Numbered from the stretch's first letter, positions 1 to 4,955 are shown. The stretch is 6,855 bases of DNA from JACVRW01 sp052038485 (GCA_052038485.1 JBQGCL010000208.1:1-6855); one strand, 5' to 3'. The notes: generated from the letters alone by a model not told the origin. Numbers and translations: made by a program.

Positions 1-4
1 AGTC

Positions 5-66
5 ATCAGCGGAGGGGGAGGGATTCGAACCCTCGGTGGACCGAAAGGCCCACAACGGTTTTCGAG
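5..66 (-). repeat. Displaced 3' half of tRNA-Ser (candidate att repeat)
   Basis: These 62 bases are identical to 2641-2702, which covers the 3' half of the intact tRNA-Ser(CGA): anticodon loop, variable arm, T arm, 3' acceptor strand, discriminator and five bases beyond. Identity ends at the first base of the anticodon loop. Beyond it the sequence cannot form a tRNA: no strand complementary to the acceptor 3' strand is found where the 5' end should be (around 92-98). Known biology: integrases that target tRNA genes often recombine in the anticodon loop and leave a displaced 3' tRNA fragment at the far end of the element. I infer this is that fragment. It could also be a simple partial duplication. 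Confidence 0.8.
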
Positions 67-292
67 CCCGTTACGTTCAGCCTGGAAACCCCAGTCGTGG
101 AGCGACGTCCGCCAGCCGGGGGAATGTCAGAGGGAATGAAAACTGGTCGGTGCCTTTTGGACCAAATAGTGATCAACCATACGGCTCCAGCGTCTGGCTG
201 TGAGCGGATGGCGTGACGTGCTCGTCAGCGGCCCTCGAGGCGCACTGCGCGCACCATCCGCAGCTGGAACGCGACCGGGCAGCCGGGCCGTT
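67..292. other. Gene-free stretch at the left end of the island
   Basis: No credible gene is visible here. Bases 67-82 keep partial similarity to the D arm and anticodon stem of tRNA-Ser (12 of 16 positions match the equivalent 2703-2718), as expected if the element's own attachment site was once a tRNA copy. The segment about 135-185 is noticeably richer in A and T than its surroundings and includes a weak 5-bp inverted repeat (TGGTC/GACCA). The rest lies downstream of the last gene of the minus-strand cluster. I see no convincing terminator with a T tract. Confidence 0.4.
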
Positions 293-676
293 TCAGTCGG
301 CACAGATCTGGAGCCCCTCCACGAACTTGTTCAGGCCGCTCATGGCGTCGACGATCGCCATCAACTCGACCACCGCCTCATCGTCCAGGCCCGCCTCCTT
401 CGCCGCCTCCAGGTGAACCTCCGTGCAGTACGTGCAGCCGTTCGTCGCTGACACCGCCACCGCGATCATGTGCTTCGTGAGGCCGTCCAGCTTCCCAGGT
501 CGATCCATGGCGGCGTACTTCTTCTTCCAGCCCGCCTCCAGAGTCGCCGGGCTGGGAGCCATGGTCCGGTAGAGCGGGGGGACGGAGTCGATCTCAAGCT
601 TTGACTTGATGTCGTCGTAGATCTCCTTGACCTTGCCCGTGGCCTCCTCCTCGGGAATCATCCTCACCAATGGCAT
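293..676 (-). CDS. AhpD-like / carboxymuconolactone decarboxylase family protein
   Basis: A 127-residue cytoplasmic protein of the AhpD/CMD fold, a family of small all-helical thiol peroxidases and decarboxylases. The signature is a CTYC motif (Cys81, Cys84) followed by His88, inside SATNGCTYCTEVHLEAAKEAG-like sequence typical of the peroxidase-related branch. The Glu that usually sits 12 residues before the first Cys is replaced by His69, so the proton relay may differ from Mycobacterium AhpD. I chose the ATG at 676, preceded by AAGGTGAG about 5-6 bases upstream. A GTG at 685 gives three more residues, but its GGAG is only 3 bases away. It is the last gene of the minus-strand island cluster, 180 bp after its upstream neighbour, so it may have its own promoter. 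The substrate is unknown; thiol-dependent peroxide reduction is the best guess. Confidence 0.85.
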   Translation of the reverse strand: MPLVRMIPEEEATGKVKEIYDDIKSKLEIDSVPPLYRTMAPSPATLEAGWKKKYAAMDRPGKLDGLTKHMIAVAVSATNGCTYCTEVHLEAAKEAGLDDEAVVELMAIVDAMSGLNKFVEGLQICAD

Positions 677-856
677 CGCTCTCACCTTCTCCTTGAGCTT
701 CTCTCGGCGTGTTCTCGCTCGGACAATCCTCCGCCGCGTGTTCGCGGAGTGGCTCCTCAGGCGCTCCTTTCGCCTCGCTCCGCCCGTCGACCGCGCCCCG
801 ACCGGAAGTGCCTGCGATCAGGGCGCAGCCGATCATGGATGTGGTCGGAGAGGCGG

Positions 857-1153
857 TCAAGCCGTGCCAACCGCCCGTCCCTGACCTACGAACTGCGGAG
901 CCTCCTGGTCGGAGCGCTCGCGCGTTTCCGCCAGGTCGCCGTCACCTCGGAAGTGCGCAGCCATCTGCTTGCAGTGCTCGGGCATCCCGGCTGCCTCACC
1001 GCGCTCGCCGGACTGCCCAGCCATCATCTGCTTGCACTTCGCGGCCATCTGCTGGCAGTGCTCGCGGATCGTGCGACCGATGCGGCGCTTCACGACTGGT
1101 CCGAGCCCGATCACGGCGCCGACCGCCGCCAATCCAAAGATCGCCTTCTTCAT
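857..1153 (-). CDS. Small membrane-anchored Cys/His/Met-rich protein
   Basis: A 98-residue protein I cannot assign to a named family. Residues 3-20 (AIFGLAAVGAVIGLGPVV) form one hydrophobic segment followed by a basic stretch (KRRIGR), so an N-terminal membrane anchor with a cytoplasmic tail, or a signal anchor, is likely. The middle carries three Cys-x2-Met motifs: EHCQQM (Cys33), KCKQM (Cys40) and EHCKQM (Cys61). The octamer EHC[QK]QMAA occurs twice, at 31-38 and 59-66. Such spaced Cys, His and Met suit soft-metal (Cu(I), Zn) or thiol chemistry; that is inference. The tail after about residue 70 is hydrophilic and featureless. The ATG at 1153 (MKKA) is chosen: it lies about 9 bases after AGGAGGAGG and 5 bases after the stop of the SHOCT gene. 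ATG 1159 or GTG 1162 would overlap that stop. Translational coupling is likely. Confidence 0.7.
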   Translation of the reverse strand: MKKAIFGLAAVGAVIGLGPVVKRRIGRTIREHCQQMAAKCKQMMAGQSGERGEAAGMPEHCKQMAAHFRGDGDLAETRERSDQEAPQFVGQGRAVGTA

Positions 1154-1158
1154 CACCA

Positions 1159-1497
1159 TCACCCTCCTCCTACTCGAGACGCCGTCAGCGGCTCGTCCTC
1201 GTGGTCGCCGCTTGGCTCATCGGTCCCGTCGATGAGCGCCTCGCGGCGCGCCCGGTACTCCTCTATCGAGATGGCGCCCTCGGCGAAGCGGCGCTCCAGT
1301 ATCTCCAGGGGGCTTTCCGGGGCGCCGGGCCCGTCGCTGGGCGCCGACGCGGAGCCGCCGCCCATTCCCCGCATCATCATCCACATCATCGCGCCCATCA
1401 TGAGCAGCATGATCGGGACCCCGACGATCCACCAGCCCGCGCCGCCGCCGTGCATGCCCCAGCCGTCAGCCAGGGGAATTATCTGTGTGATGTTCAT
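1159..1497 (-). CDS. Met-rich membrane protein with C-terminal SHOCT domain
   Basis: A 112-residue protein. Residues 1-21 contain a Gly-rich segment with GMHGGG. Residues 22-45 form one transmembrane helix that is extraordinarily rich in methionine (nine Met between 30 and 45). A flexible Gly/Ser/Pro linker follows, then a SHOCT domain at about 62-91 (SPLEILERRFAEGAISIEEY). SHOCT is a short C-terminal helical domain found on many bacterial membrane proteins, with a suggested oligomerisation role. The tail is acidic. The ATG at 1497 follows AGGAGGTGG with about 6 bases of spacing, an excellent ribosome binding site. The gene starts 39 bp after the DUF1059 stop, and the next gene begins within a few bases of its own stop. 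The Met-rich helix next to a Cys-x2-Met protein suggests a shared soft-metal or redox role at the membrane, which is inference. Confidence 0.85.
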   Translation of the reverse strand: MNITQIIPLADGWGMHGGGAGWWIVGVPIMLLMMGAMMWMMMRGMGGGSASAPSDGPGAPESPLEILERRFAEGAISIEEYRARREALIDGTDEPSGDHEDEPLTASRVGGG

Positions 1498-1536
1498 GGC
1501 TCCACCTCCTGGGCCGCGACGACCGCGCGGTTCGAC

Positions 1537-1734
1537 TCAGGGCGCAGTCATCGCGGGTTCGTCCTTCAACATGCTGCGAAACCGCTCGCGTAGCTCCGGC
1601 GTGTCCTCCATGCCGTGCACAGACGCGGCGTGCTCCGCCACAGCCCGCACGACTTCGTCTTCTTCGCCGGAGAGATAGAGCGTGCAGCCGGTGTCGTCGG
1701 GGTAGTCCCGACAGTCGATCGATTTCCGTGCCAT
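1537..1734 (-). CDS. DUF1059 family small protein
   Basis: A 65-residue soluble protein matching the DUF1059 pattern: an N-terminal KSIDCRDYP motif (Cys8), a second Cys (Cys17) in the following strand, then an acidic EEDEVV segment leading to a helix with AEHAASVHGMEDTPELRER near the C terminus. Length and motif order are as expected for the family, whose biochemical role is unknown. The two N-terminal cysteines and His54-region residues could bind a metal, but I cannot show it. The ATG at 1734 follows GGAGGAG with 6 bases of spacing. It sits inside the island cluster, 39 bp before the SHOCT gene and about 35 bp after the probable stop of the two-domain CMD gene. Confidence 0.88.
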   Translation of the reverse strand: MARKSIDCRDYPDDTGCTLYLSGEEDEVVRAVAEHAASVHGMEDTPELRERFRSMLKDEPAMTAP

Positions 1735-1769
1735 GGTCGTCTCCTCCAGTCGTGTGTGGTGTCCTGTGG

Positions 1770-2236
1770 TCAGCTCCTGGCCGCGCCAACGCCGCCCAGC
1801 TGTGCGTGGCCGCGTCGGCTGTCATCTCGCTCGCGCGCTTCTGGACGTAGCTGGCCATCTCGCCGCCACCGCCACCTCTGCTGGGCTCAGTCCGAGCCCG
1901 AGGGCGGGGGTGATGTGGCGTCGGAGTAAGGCGTGTGAGTTTGGCGCCGACACTCGCCCCCAACGAAACCAGCGCGCGCGACCTTGAGCTCTCGGCGAGC
2001 GGTGCTGGGCCAGAAGCTCGCGTGCCGCGCCCAAGAAGCTCATCGACCCTCGGCGTGAGCAGCGCGATCGCCTCATCCCGGACGGCTCGGGCGGTCTCCA
2101 TCCCAGCCGCGAGCTCCGCCTCGGAGAGTCCGGCCTCGCGCCCCGCCGGGATGTGGTGCTCGATGCACGGCCGGCAGTTACAGCCGATGGCAGCACCGAT
2201 GGCGGCGAGCTCCTTATCGCGTTGTTCCAGCTGCAT
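1770..2236 (-). CDS. Two-domain carboxymuconolactone decarboxylase family protein, frame broken
   Basis: The N-terminal domain (residues 1-70) is a complete AhpD-type module: Glu9, then CRPC (Cys21, Cys24) and His28, giving the E-x11-CxxC-x3-H arrangement of thiol peroxidases of this fold. A second CMD-like domain follows but is readable only by switching frame. RALVSLGASVGA is in the start frame, NSHALLRRHITPALGLGLSP and AEVAVAA are in the next frame, and MASYVQKRASEMTADAAT is back in the first. The pieces align end to end with domain 1, and domain 2 has NSHAL where domain 1 has the cysteines. One extra base in the T run at 1940-1942 and one missing base in the repeated 1861-1876 explain both switches. 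The start frame has no stop until 1466, running over the next two genes. A stop at 1770-1772 in the third frame fits the operon spacing but needs another indel. The ATG at 2236 follows GGGGAGG by 6 bases. Decayed gene or sequencing error: undecided. Confidence 0.7.
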
Positions 2237-2275
2237 CACGCACCTCCCCGGCGGAGCGTTCCCTAGATCGGCCGG

Positions 2276-2359
2276 CTAGGCGTGGCCGCCGCGGAGGCGA
2301 TGGCCGACGCGATTCGGCCGCCGAAGACCGCGGTCAAGTGCCCCCAGGTTGCGGGTCAT
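2276..2359 (-). pseudogene. DUF2892-like N-terminal remnant or leader peptide
   Basis: A strong ribosome binding site (AAAGGAGG, 5 bases before the ATG at 2359) opens a 27-residue frame beginning MTRNLGALDRGLR. That start resembles the N terminus of DUF2892 membrane proteins, which usually continue with two hydrophobic helices to about 65-70 residues. Here the frame turns into a basic, non-hydrophobic tail and stops at 2276. Reading another frame after the tenth residue gives an Ala-rich stretch (AVFGGRIASAIASAAATPS) that ends at 2263. I infer a truncated and possibly frameshifted copy at the head of the cluster. A short translated leader is the alternative. The family match rests only on the first dozen residues. 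Confidence 0.35.
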
Positions 2360-2364
2360 CGCAG

Positions 2365-2372
2365 CCTCCTTT
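2365..2372 (-). promoter_or_regulatory. Strong ribosome binding site at the head of the cluster
   Basis: AAAGGAGG lies 5 bases before the ATG at 2359. A near-consensus site in front of so short a frame indicates that a translated gene once began here, or still does as a leader. It supports reading the 2276-2359 frame as a remnant and not chance. Confidence 0.5.
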
Positions 2373-2376
2373 CCCA

Positions 2377-2398
2377 GCTTGTTACCTTTGCGACAAGC
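2377..2398. promoter_or_regulatory. Candidate operator: 6-bp inverted repeat before the cluster
   Basis: GCTTGT (2377-2382) and ACAAGC (2393-2398) form a perfect inverted repeat with a 10-base spacer, one helical turn plus the arms, as in many dimeric repressor sites. It lies directly upstream of the ribosome binding site of the first minus-strand frame, where a redox- or metal-sensing repressor of the cluster might bind. No regulator gene is present in the window. I could not identify a convincing -35/-10 pair around it. A 6-bp repeat can arise by chance. Confidence 0.3.
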
Positions 2399-2645
2399 CT
2401 CCCACCGCACGCCTGCCTCGACATCGGGACCTACTACGAGTCCTAATCCGTGGTCTTATGCAGGCGCCGCGTCCGATCCCTTCCAGGCGAGTGCGACCAG
2501 GATCCTGCGAGGTCCCAGTTCGTCGTCGGGGCGGTGCGGCAGAGTGCCGACGGCAAGCTGGGTTCAGCGTGCGGCGAGCTCGGGCAGGATCTCCCGAATC
2601 GCGCCCTCAGACCTTCTTAGGCGTAGGGCGCGACAACTCGATCAG
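2399..2645. other. Gene-free right end of the island
   Basis: About 250 bp between the head of the minus-strand cluster and the 3' end of tRNA-Ser. I translated it on both strands and found no recognisable gene or integrase remnant; the plus-strand frames that cross it run into the tRNA and are artefacts. It should contain the promoter of the cluster and, if the island hypothesis is right, the right attachment arm. The only clear structure is the inverted repeat at 2599-2633. Confidence 0.45.
2599..2633. repeat. 8-bp perfect inverted repeat beside tRNA-Ser
   Basis: TCGCGCCC (2599-2606) and GGGCGCGA (2626-2633) are perfectly complementary with a 19-base loop, which itself contains CCT/AGG. 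It starts 12 bases past the tRNA discriminator. It could be a transcription stop or processing hairpin for the tRNA transcript, although no T tract follows, or an arm-type site near the island attachment core. Confidence 0.4.
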
Positions 2646-2734
2646 CGGAGGGGGAGGGATTCGAACCCTCGGTGGACCGAAAGGCCCACAACGGTTTTCG
2701 AGACCGCCCCGTTCAACCGCTCCGGCACCCCTCC
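2646..2734 (-). tRNA. tRNA-Ser(CGA)
   Basis: An 89-base class II tRNA. The acceptor stem GGAGGGG pairs with CCCCTCC, followed by a G discriminator at 2646 and no encoded CCA. The anticodon stem GCGGT/ACCGT closes the loop CTCGAAA, giving anticodon CGA (2698-2700), which reads UCG serine codons. A long variable arm with a 7-bp stem (GTGGGCC/GGTCCAC, one G-T pair) is diagnostic of tRNA-Ser. The T arm GAGGG-TTCGAAT-CCCTC is canonical. It lies 17 bases after the stop of the GGDEF-EAL gene on the same strand, so read-through transcription and processing are possible. Its 3' half is the right-hand copy of the 62-bp repeat. Confidence 0.97.
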
Positions 2735-2751
2735 GAGGGGTCCAAGGGTAG

Positions 2752-4479
2752 TCAGAGCGTCATGTACTGCGCACTCTGGGCCAGCTGCTCCAGCTCGACG
2801 GCCGGCACAGCCTTCGCGAAGAGGAAGCCCTGGCCGATGTCGCAGCCCAGCTCGCGCAGCGCTTCGGCCTGCTCGCGCGTCTCGATCCCCTCCGCGACCA
2901 CACTCAGGTTCAGCGCCCGCGCCATCCCGATCACCGCCGCCACGATCTCGCGGTCGGTTGAGTCGGACGCCATCCCCGCCACGAACGAGCGGTCCACCTT
3001 GACGATGTCGACCGGCATCCGGCGCAGCTGCTCCATCGACGAGTAGCCGGTGCCGAAGTCGTCGATCGCCACCCGGATGCCCTCCGCGTTCAGGTCGCTC
3101 AGTGCCCGGAAGCCGGTGTCGCCGTCCGCCATCGCCGTGCTCTCCGTGACCTCGATCGCCAGCGAGCGCGGGTCGATGCCGGAGTCGCGCACGCAGCTGA
3201 GCACGGTGCTCACCACGTCGGGGTGGGTGAGCTCGCGCGCGCTCAGGTTCACCGATACGCGCAGGTCGGCCGTCTCCGGCCGCGCCTGCCACTCGGCCAG
3301 CTGGCGGCAGGTCTCCCCCACCACCCACGATCCGAGCGGCACGATCAGCCCCGTCTCCTCGGCGACGCCGAGGAAGCTGTCCGGCACGATCAGGCCGCGC
3401 TGCGGATGCTCCCAGCGCACCAACGCCTCCGCGCCGACCACCTGCCCGGTCGCGAGGTCCACGCTCGGCTGGTAGCGCAGGCGCAGCTCGCCCTGCTCGA
3501 GCGCCCGCTGGAGCTCCTGCTCGACCCTCATCGCGTGCACGGCGTTGTCGCGCATCGCGTTGTCGAACAGCTCCGTGCGCGCCCCGCCGCGCTCCTTGGC
3601 CCGGTACATCGCGGCGTCGGCGTCCTCGATCAGGCGCTGGCCGTCGCCGCCCTCGCCCGCCTCCACCAGCGCCACGCCGATGCTCGCGGACAGCCTCAGC
3701 TCGGCCCCGCCCAAGCGCAACGGCTGGCGCAGGGGCCGCTGGAGCCGGTCGGCGATCGCCACCGCCTCGAGCACGCCGCCCACGCTCTCGCAGAGGACCG
3801 TGAACTCGTCGCCGCCGAAGCGCGCCACCGTGTCCTCGGGGCGCACGACGGCGGTCAGGCGCTCGGCGACCTCGCGCAGGACCGCGTCGCCGGCGCTGTG
3901 GCCGAGCGAGTCGTTGATGCGCTTGAAGCGGTCCAGGTCGAGGAAGTAGACGGCCGTCGCCGTCTCGCGCCCGCGCCGGGTGAGCACCTGGCGCAACCGG
4001 TCGCCGAACAGCGCGCGGTTGGGCAGGCCGGTGAGCGGGTCGTACAGGGCCAGCCGCTCGAGCTCGACCTCCATCCGCTTGCGGTCGGAGACGTCGAGGA
4101 AGACGCCGTAGAAGAGGGGGTCGCGACCCGTCTGGCGGTCGAACACGACCGTCATCTCGTCGCGGATCCAGACATCGCGCCCGTCGGCCGAGCGCAGGCG
4201 GTACTCCTGGACGAGCTTCTCGCCCGAGCGGGCGCACTCGGCCTCGTTCGAGACCACTCGCTCCTCGTCGTCCGGATGCAGGAGGCGATCCCACAGCCCG
4301 CGCTCCTCGAGCCACTGGCGGCGCGGGTAGCCGAGCACGTCCTCGACGGACGGGCTGATGTAGAGGCAGCGCCCCTCGATGCCCGGCTCGAAGATGTACG
4401 CCACAGACGGAACCCCCTCCGGTAGGGGCCCGTACCGGTTCTCGAGCGCGCGCAGCACCTGCTCCGAATATGGCCGCAC
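2752..4479 (-). CDS. PAS-GGDEF-EAL cyclic-di-GMP synthase/phosphodiesterase
   Basis: A 575-residue soluble protein with no membrane segment. A PAS_3-type sensor domain spans about 22-135, GGDEF about 143-305 and EAL about 318-568. The GGDEF signature is intact (222-226) and preceded by an RxxD inhibitory site (Arg213, Asp216), so diguanylate cyclase activity with product feedback is plausible. The EAL domain keeps Glu351-Ala-Leu, Asn411, Glu443, DDFGTGYSS (Asp473-Asp474), Lys494, EGIET (Glu530) and Gln550, so phosphodiesterase activity is also expected. Which activity dominates, and what the PAS domain senses, cannot be read from sequence. No His or Cys clearly marks a haem or flavin pocket. 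The start is a GTG at 4479, 14 bases after the tadA stop, without an obvious Shine-Dalgarno site, so translation probably depends on coupling or the true start is slightly different. It is the last protein gene before tRNA-Ser. Confidence 0.93.
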   Translation of the reverse strand: MRPYSEQVLRALENRYGPLPEGVPSVAYIFEPGIEGRCLYISPSVEDVLGYPRRQWLEERGLWDRLLHPDDEERVVSNEAECARSGEKLVQEYRLRSADGRDVWIRDEMTVVFDRQTGRDPLFYGVFLDVSDRKRMEVELERLALYDPLTGLPNRALFGDRLRQVLTRRGRETATAVYFLDLDRFKRINDSLGHSAGDAVLREVAERLTAVVRPEDTVARFGGDEFTVLCESVGGVLEAVAIADRLQRPLRQPLRLGGAELRLSASIGVALVEAGEGGDGQRLIEDADAAMYRAKERGGARTELFDNAMRDNAVHAMRVEQELQRALEQGELRLRYQPSVDLATGQVVGAEALVRWEHPQRGLIVPDSFLGVAEETGLIVPLGSWVVGETCRQLAEWQARPETADLRVSVNLSARELTHPDVVSTVLSCVRDSGIDPRSLAIEVTESTAMADGDTGFRALSDLNAEGIRVAIDDFGTGYSSMEQLRRMPVDIVKVDRSFVAGMASDSTDREIVAAVIGMARALNLSVVAEGIETREQAEALRELGCDIGQGFLFAKAVPAVELEQLAQSAQYMTL

Positions 4480-4493
4480 GAGGGTCTTATCGG

Positions 4494-4955
4494 CTATTTG
4501 CGCCGTAAACCGAAGAACTGCCTTAGCAGTTCGGCCGCATCTTCCGCGAGCAGCCCGCCGGCCACGTCAGGACGGTGGTTCAACCGCGGCTCGCCGAGCA
4601 CGTCGAGAACGCTCCCGGCAGCCCCCGCCTTGGGGTCGGGAGCGGCGTAGACGACCCGCGGCACGCGCCCCAGCACGATCGCCCCGGCGCACATCGCGCA
4701 CGGCTCCAACGTCACGTACAGGACCGTGTCGAGCAGGCGCCAGCCGCCCATCTGCGTGGACGCTTCGCGAAGGGCGAGGATCTCGGCGTGCGCGGTGGGG
4801 TCGCCGCGAAGCTCGCGCTCGTTGCGGGCGGCGGCGATCACCTCGCCGGAGTGCACGATCACGCAGCCGATCGGCACGTCGTCGTGCGCGAGCGCGCGTT
4901 CGGCCTCGCGCAGCGCAAGCCGCATGAAGTACTCGTCGCGCGGGAAGAAGCTCAC
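4494..4955 (-). CDS. tadA: tRNA-specific adenosine deaminase TadA
   Basis: A 153-residue zinc deaminase that converts A34 to inosine in the wobble position of tRNA-Arg(ACG) in the cytoplasm. The zinc and catalytic motifs are complete: HAE (His56, Glu58) and EPCAMC (Cys86, Cys89). DDVPIGCVIV near residues 25-34 and the C-terminal helix with ELLRQFFGLRRK match bacterial TadA, and the length is normal. The start is taken as the GTG at 4955, which gives FPRDEYFMRLAL at the N terminus as in homologues and overlaps the epimerase stop by GTGA, implying coupled translation. An ATG at 4925 would remove the first ten residues. tadA is near tRNA-Ser genes in several bacteria, for example Bacillus subtilis, so its presence here with tRNA-Ser(CGA) is not surprising. 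Confidence 0.93.
   Translation of the reverse strand: MSFFPRDEYFMRLALREAERALAHDDVPIGCVIVHSGEVIAAARNERELRGDPTAHAEILALREASTQMGGWRLLDTVLYVTLEPCAMCAGAIVLGRVPRVVYAAPDPKAGAAGSVLDVLGEPRLNHRPDVAGGLLAEDAAELLRQFFGLRRK

Larger units (their letters stand above)
5..2702. mobile_element. Candidate small genomic island at tRNA-Ser, no integrase seen
   Basis: The stretch is bounded by 62-bp direct repeats (5-66 and 2641-2702) formed by the 3' half of tRNA-Ser(CGA). The intact tRNA sits at the right end and reads into the island, so the geometry matches an element inserted at the tRNA 3' side. The interior holds only a cluster of small minus-strand genes (DUF2892-like remnant, two AhpD-fold proteins, DUF1059, SHOCT membrane protein, Cys/Met-rich protein). 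I found no tyrosine recombinase, excisionase, replication or transfer gene in any frame. It may be a non-autonomous island mobilised in trans, or the remnant of a larger one that lost its integrase. A segmental duplication of the tRNA end is the main alternative. Confidence 0.5.

Noticed and set aside
1..100. A complete second tRNA-Ser at the left end
   Set aside because: The 5' acceptor strand and D arm are not present, so only the 3' half remains.
594..860. 88-residue minus-strand frame between the Cys/Met protein and the AhpD-like gene
   Set aside because: It starts with TTG, has no ribosome binding site or motif, and overlaps the AhpD-like gene in another frame.
757..890. Possible frameshifted tail of the Cys/Met protein (an alternative frame contains LARLDRLSDHIHDRL)
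   Set aside because: The short stretch looks like an amphipathic helix, but it is followed by Arg-rich low-complexity sequence and nothing requires a frameshift.
709..1678. Plus-strand frames of about 300 residues over the island cluster
   Set aside because: They are low-complexity Arg/Ser/Pro-rich sequences antisense to four small genes that have strong ribosome binding sites and recognisable motifs.
1466..1769. C-terminal extension of the CMD frame to 257 residues
   Set aside because: It only reads the DUF1059 and SHOCT genes out of frame because a stop is missing; the peptide is Arg-rich nonsense.
2338..3002. Plus-strand frames crossing the tRNA, including one with GGGGIRTLGGPKGPQ
   Set aside because: They are translations of the antisense of tRNA-Ser joined to noncoding and antisense GGDEF-EAL sequence. 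This peptide is a familiar false protein made from tRNA-Ser genes.
2642..4315. 557-residue minus-strand frame rich in Arg, Ala and Gly
   Set aside because: It is an out-of-frame shadow of the PAS-GGDEF-EAL gene; the other frame carries all family motifs.
3223..4425. 400-residue plus-strand frame
   Set aside because: It is antisense to the GGDEF-EAL gene and open only because GC-rich codons avoid stops. It shows no domain.
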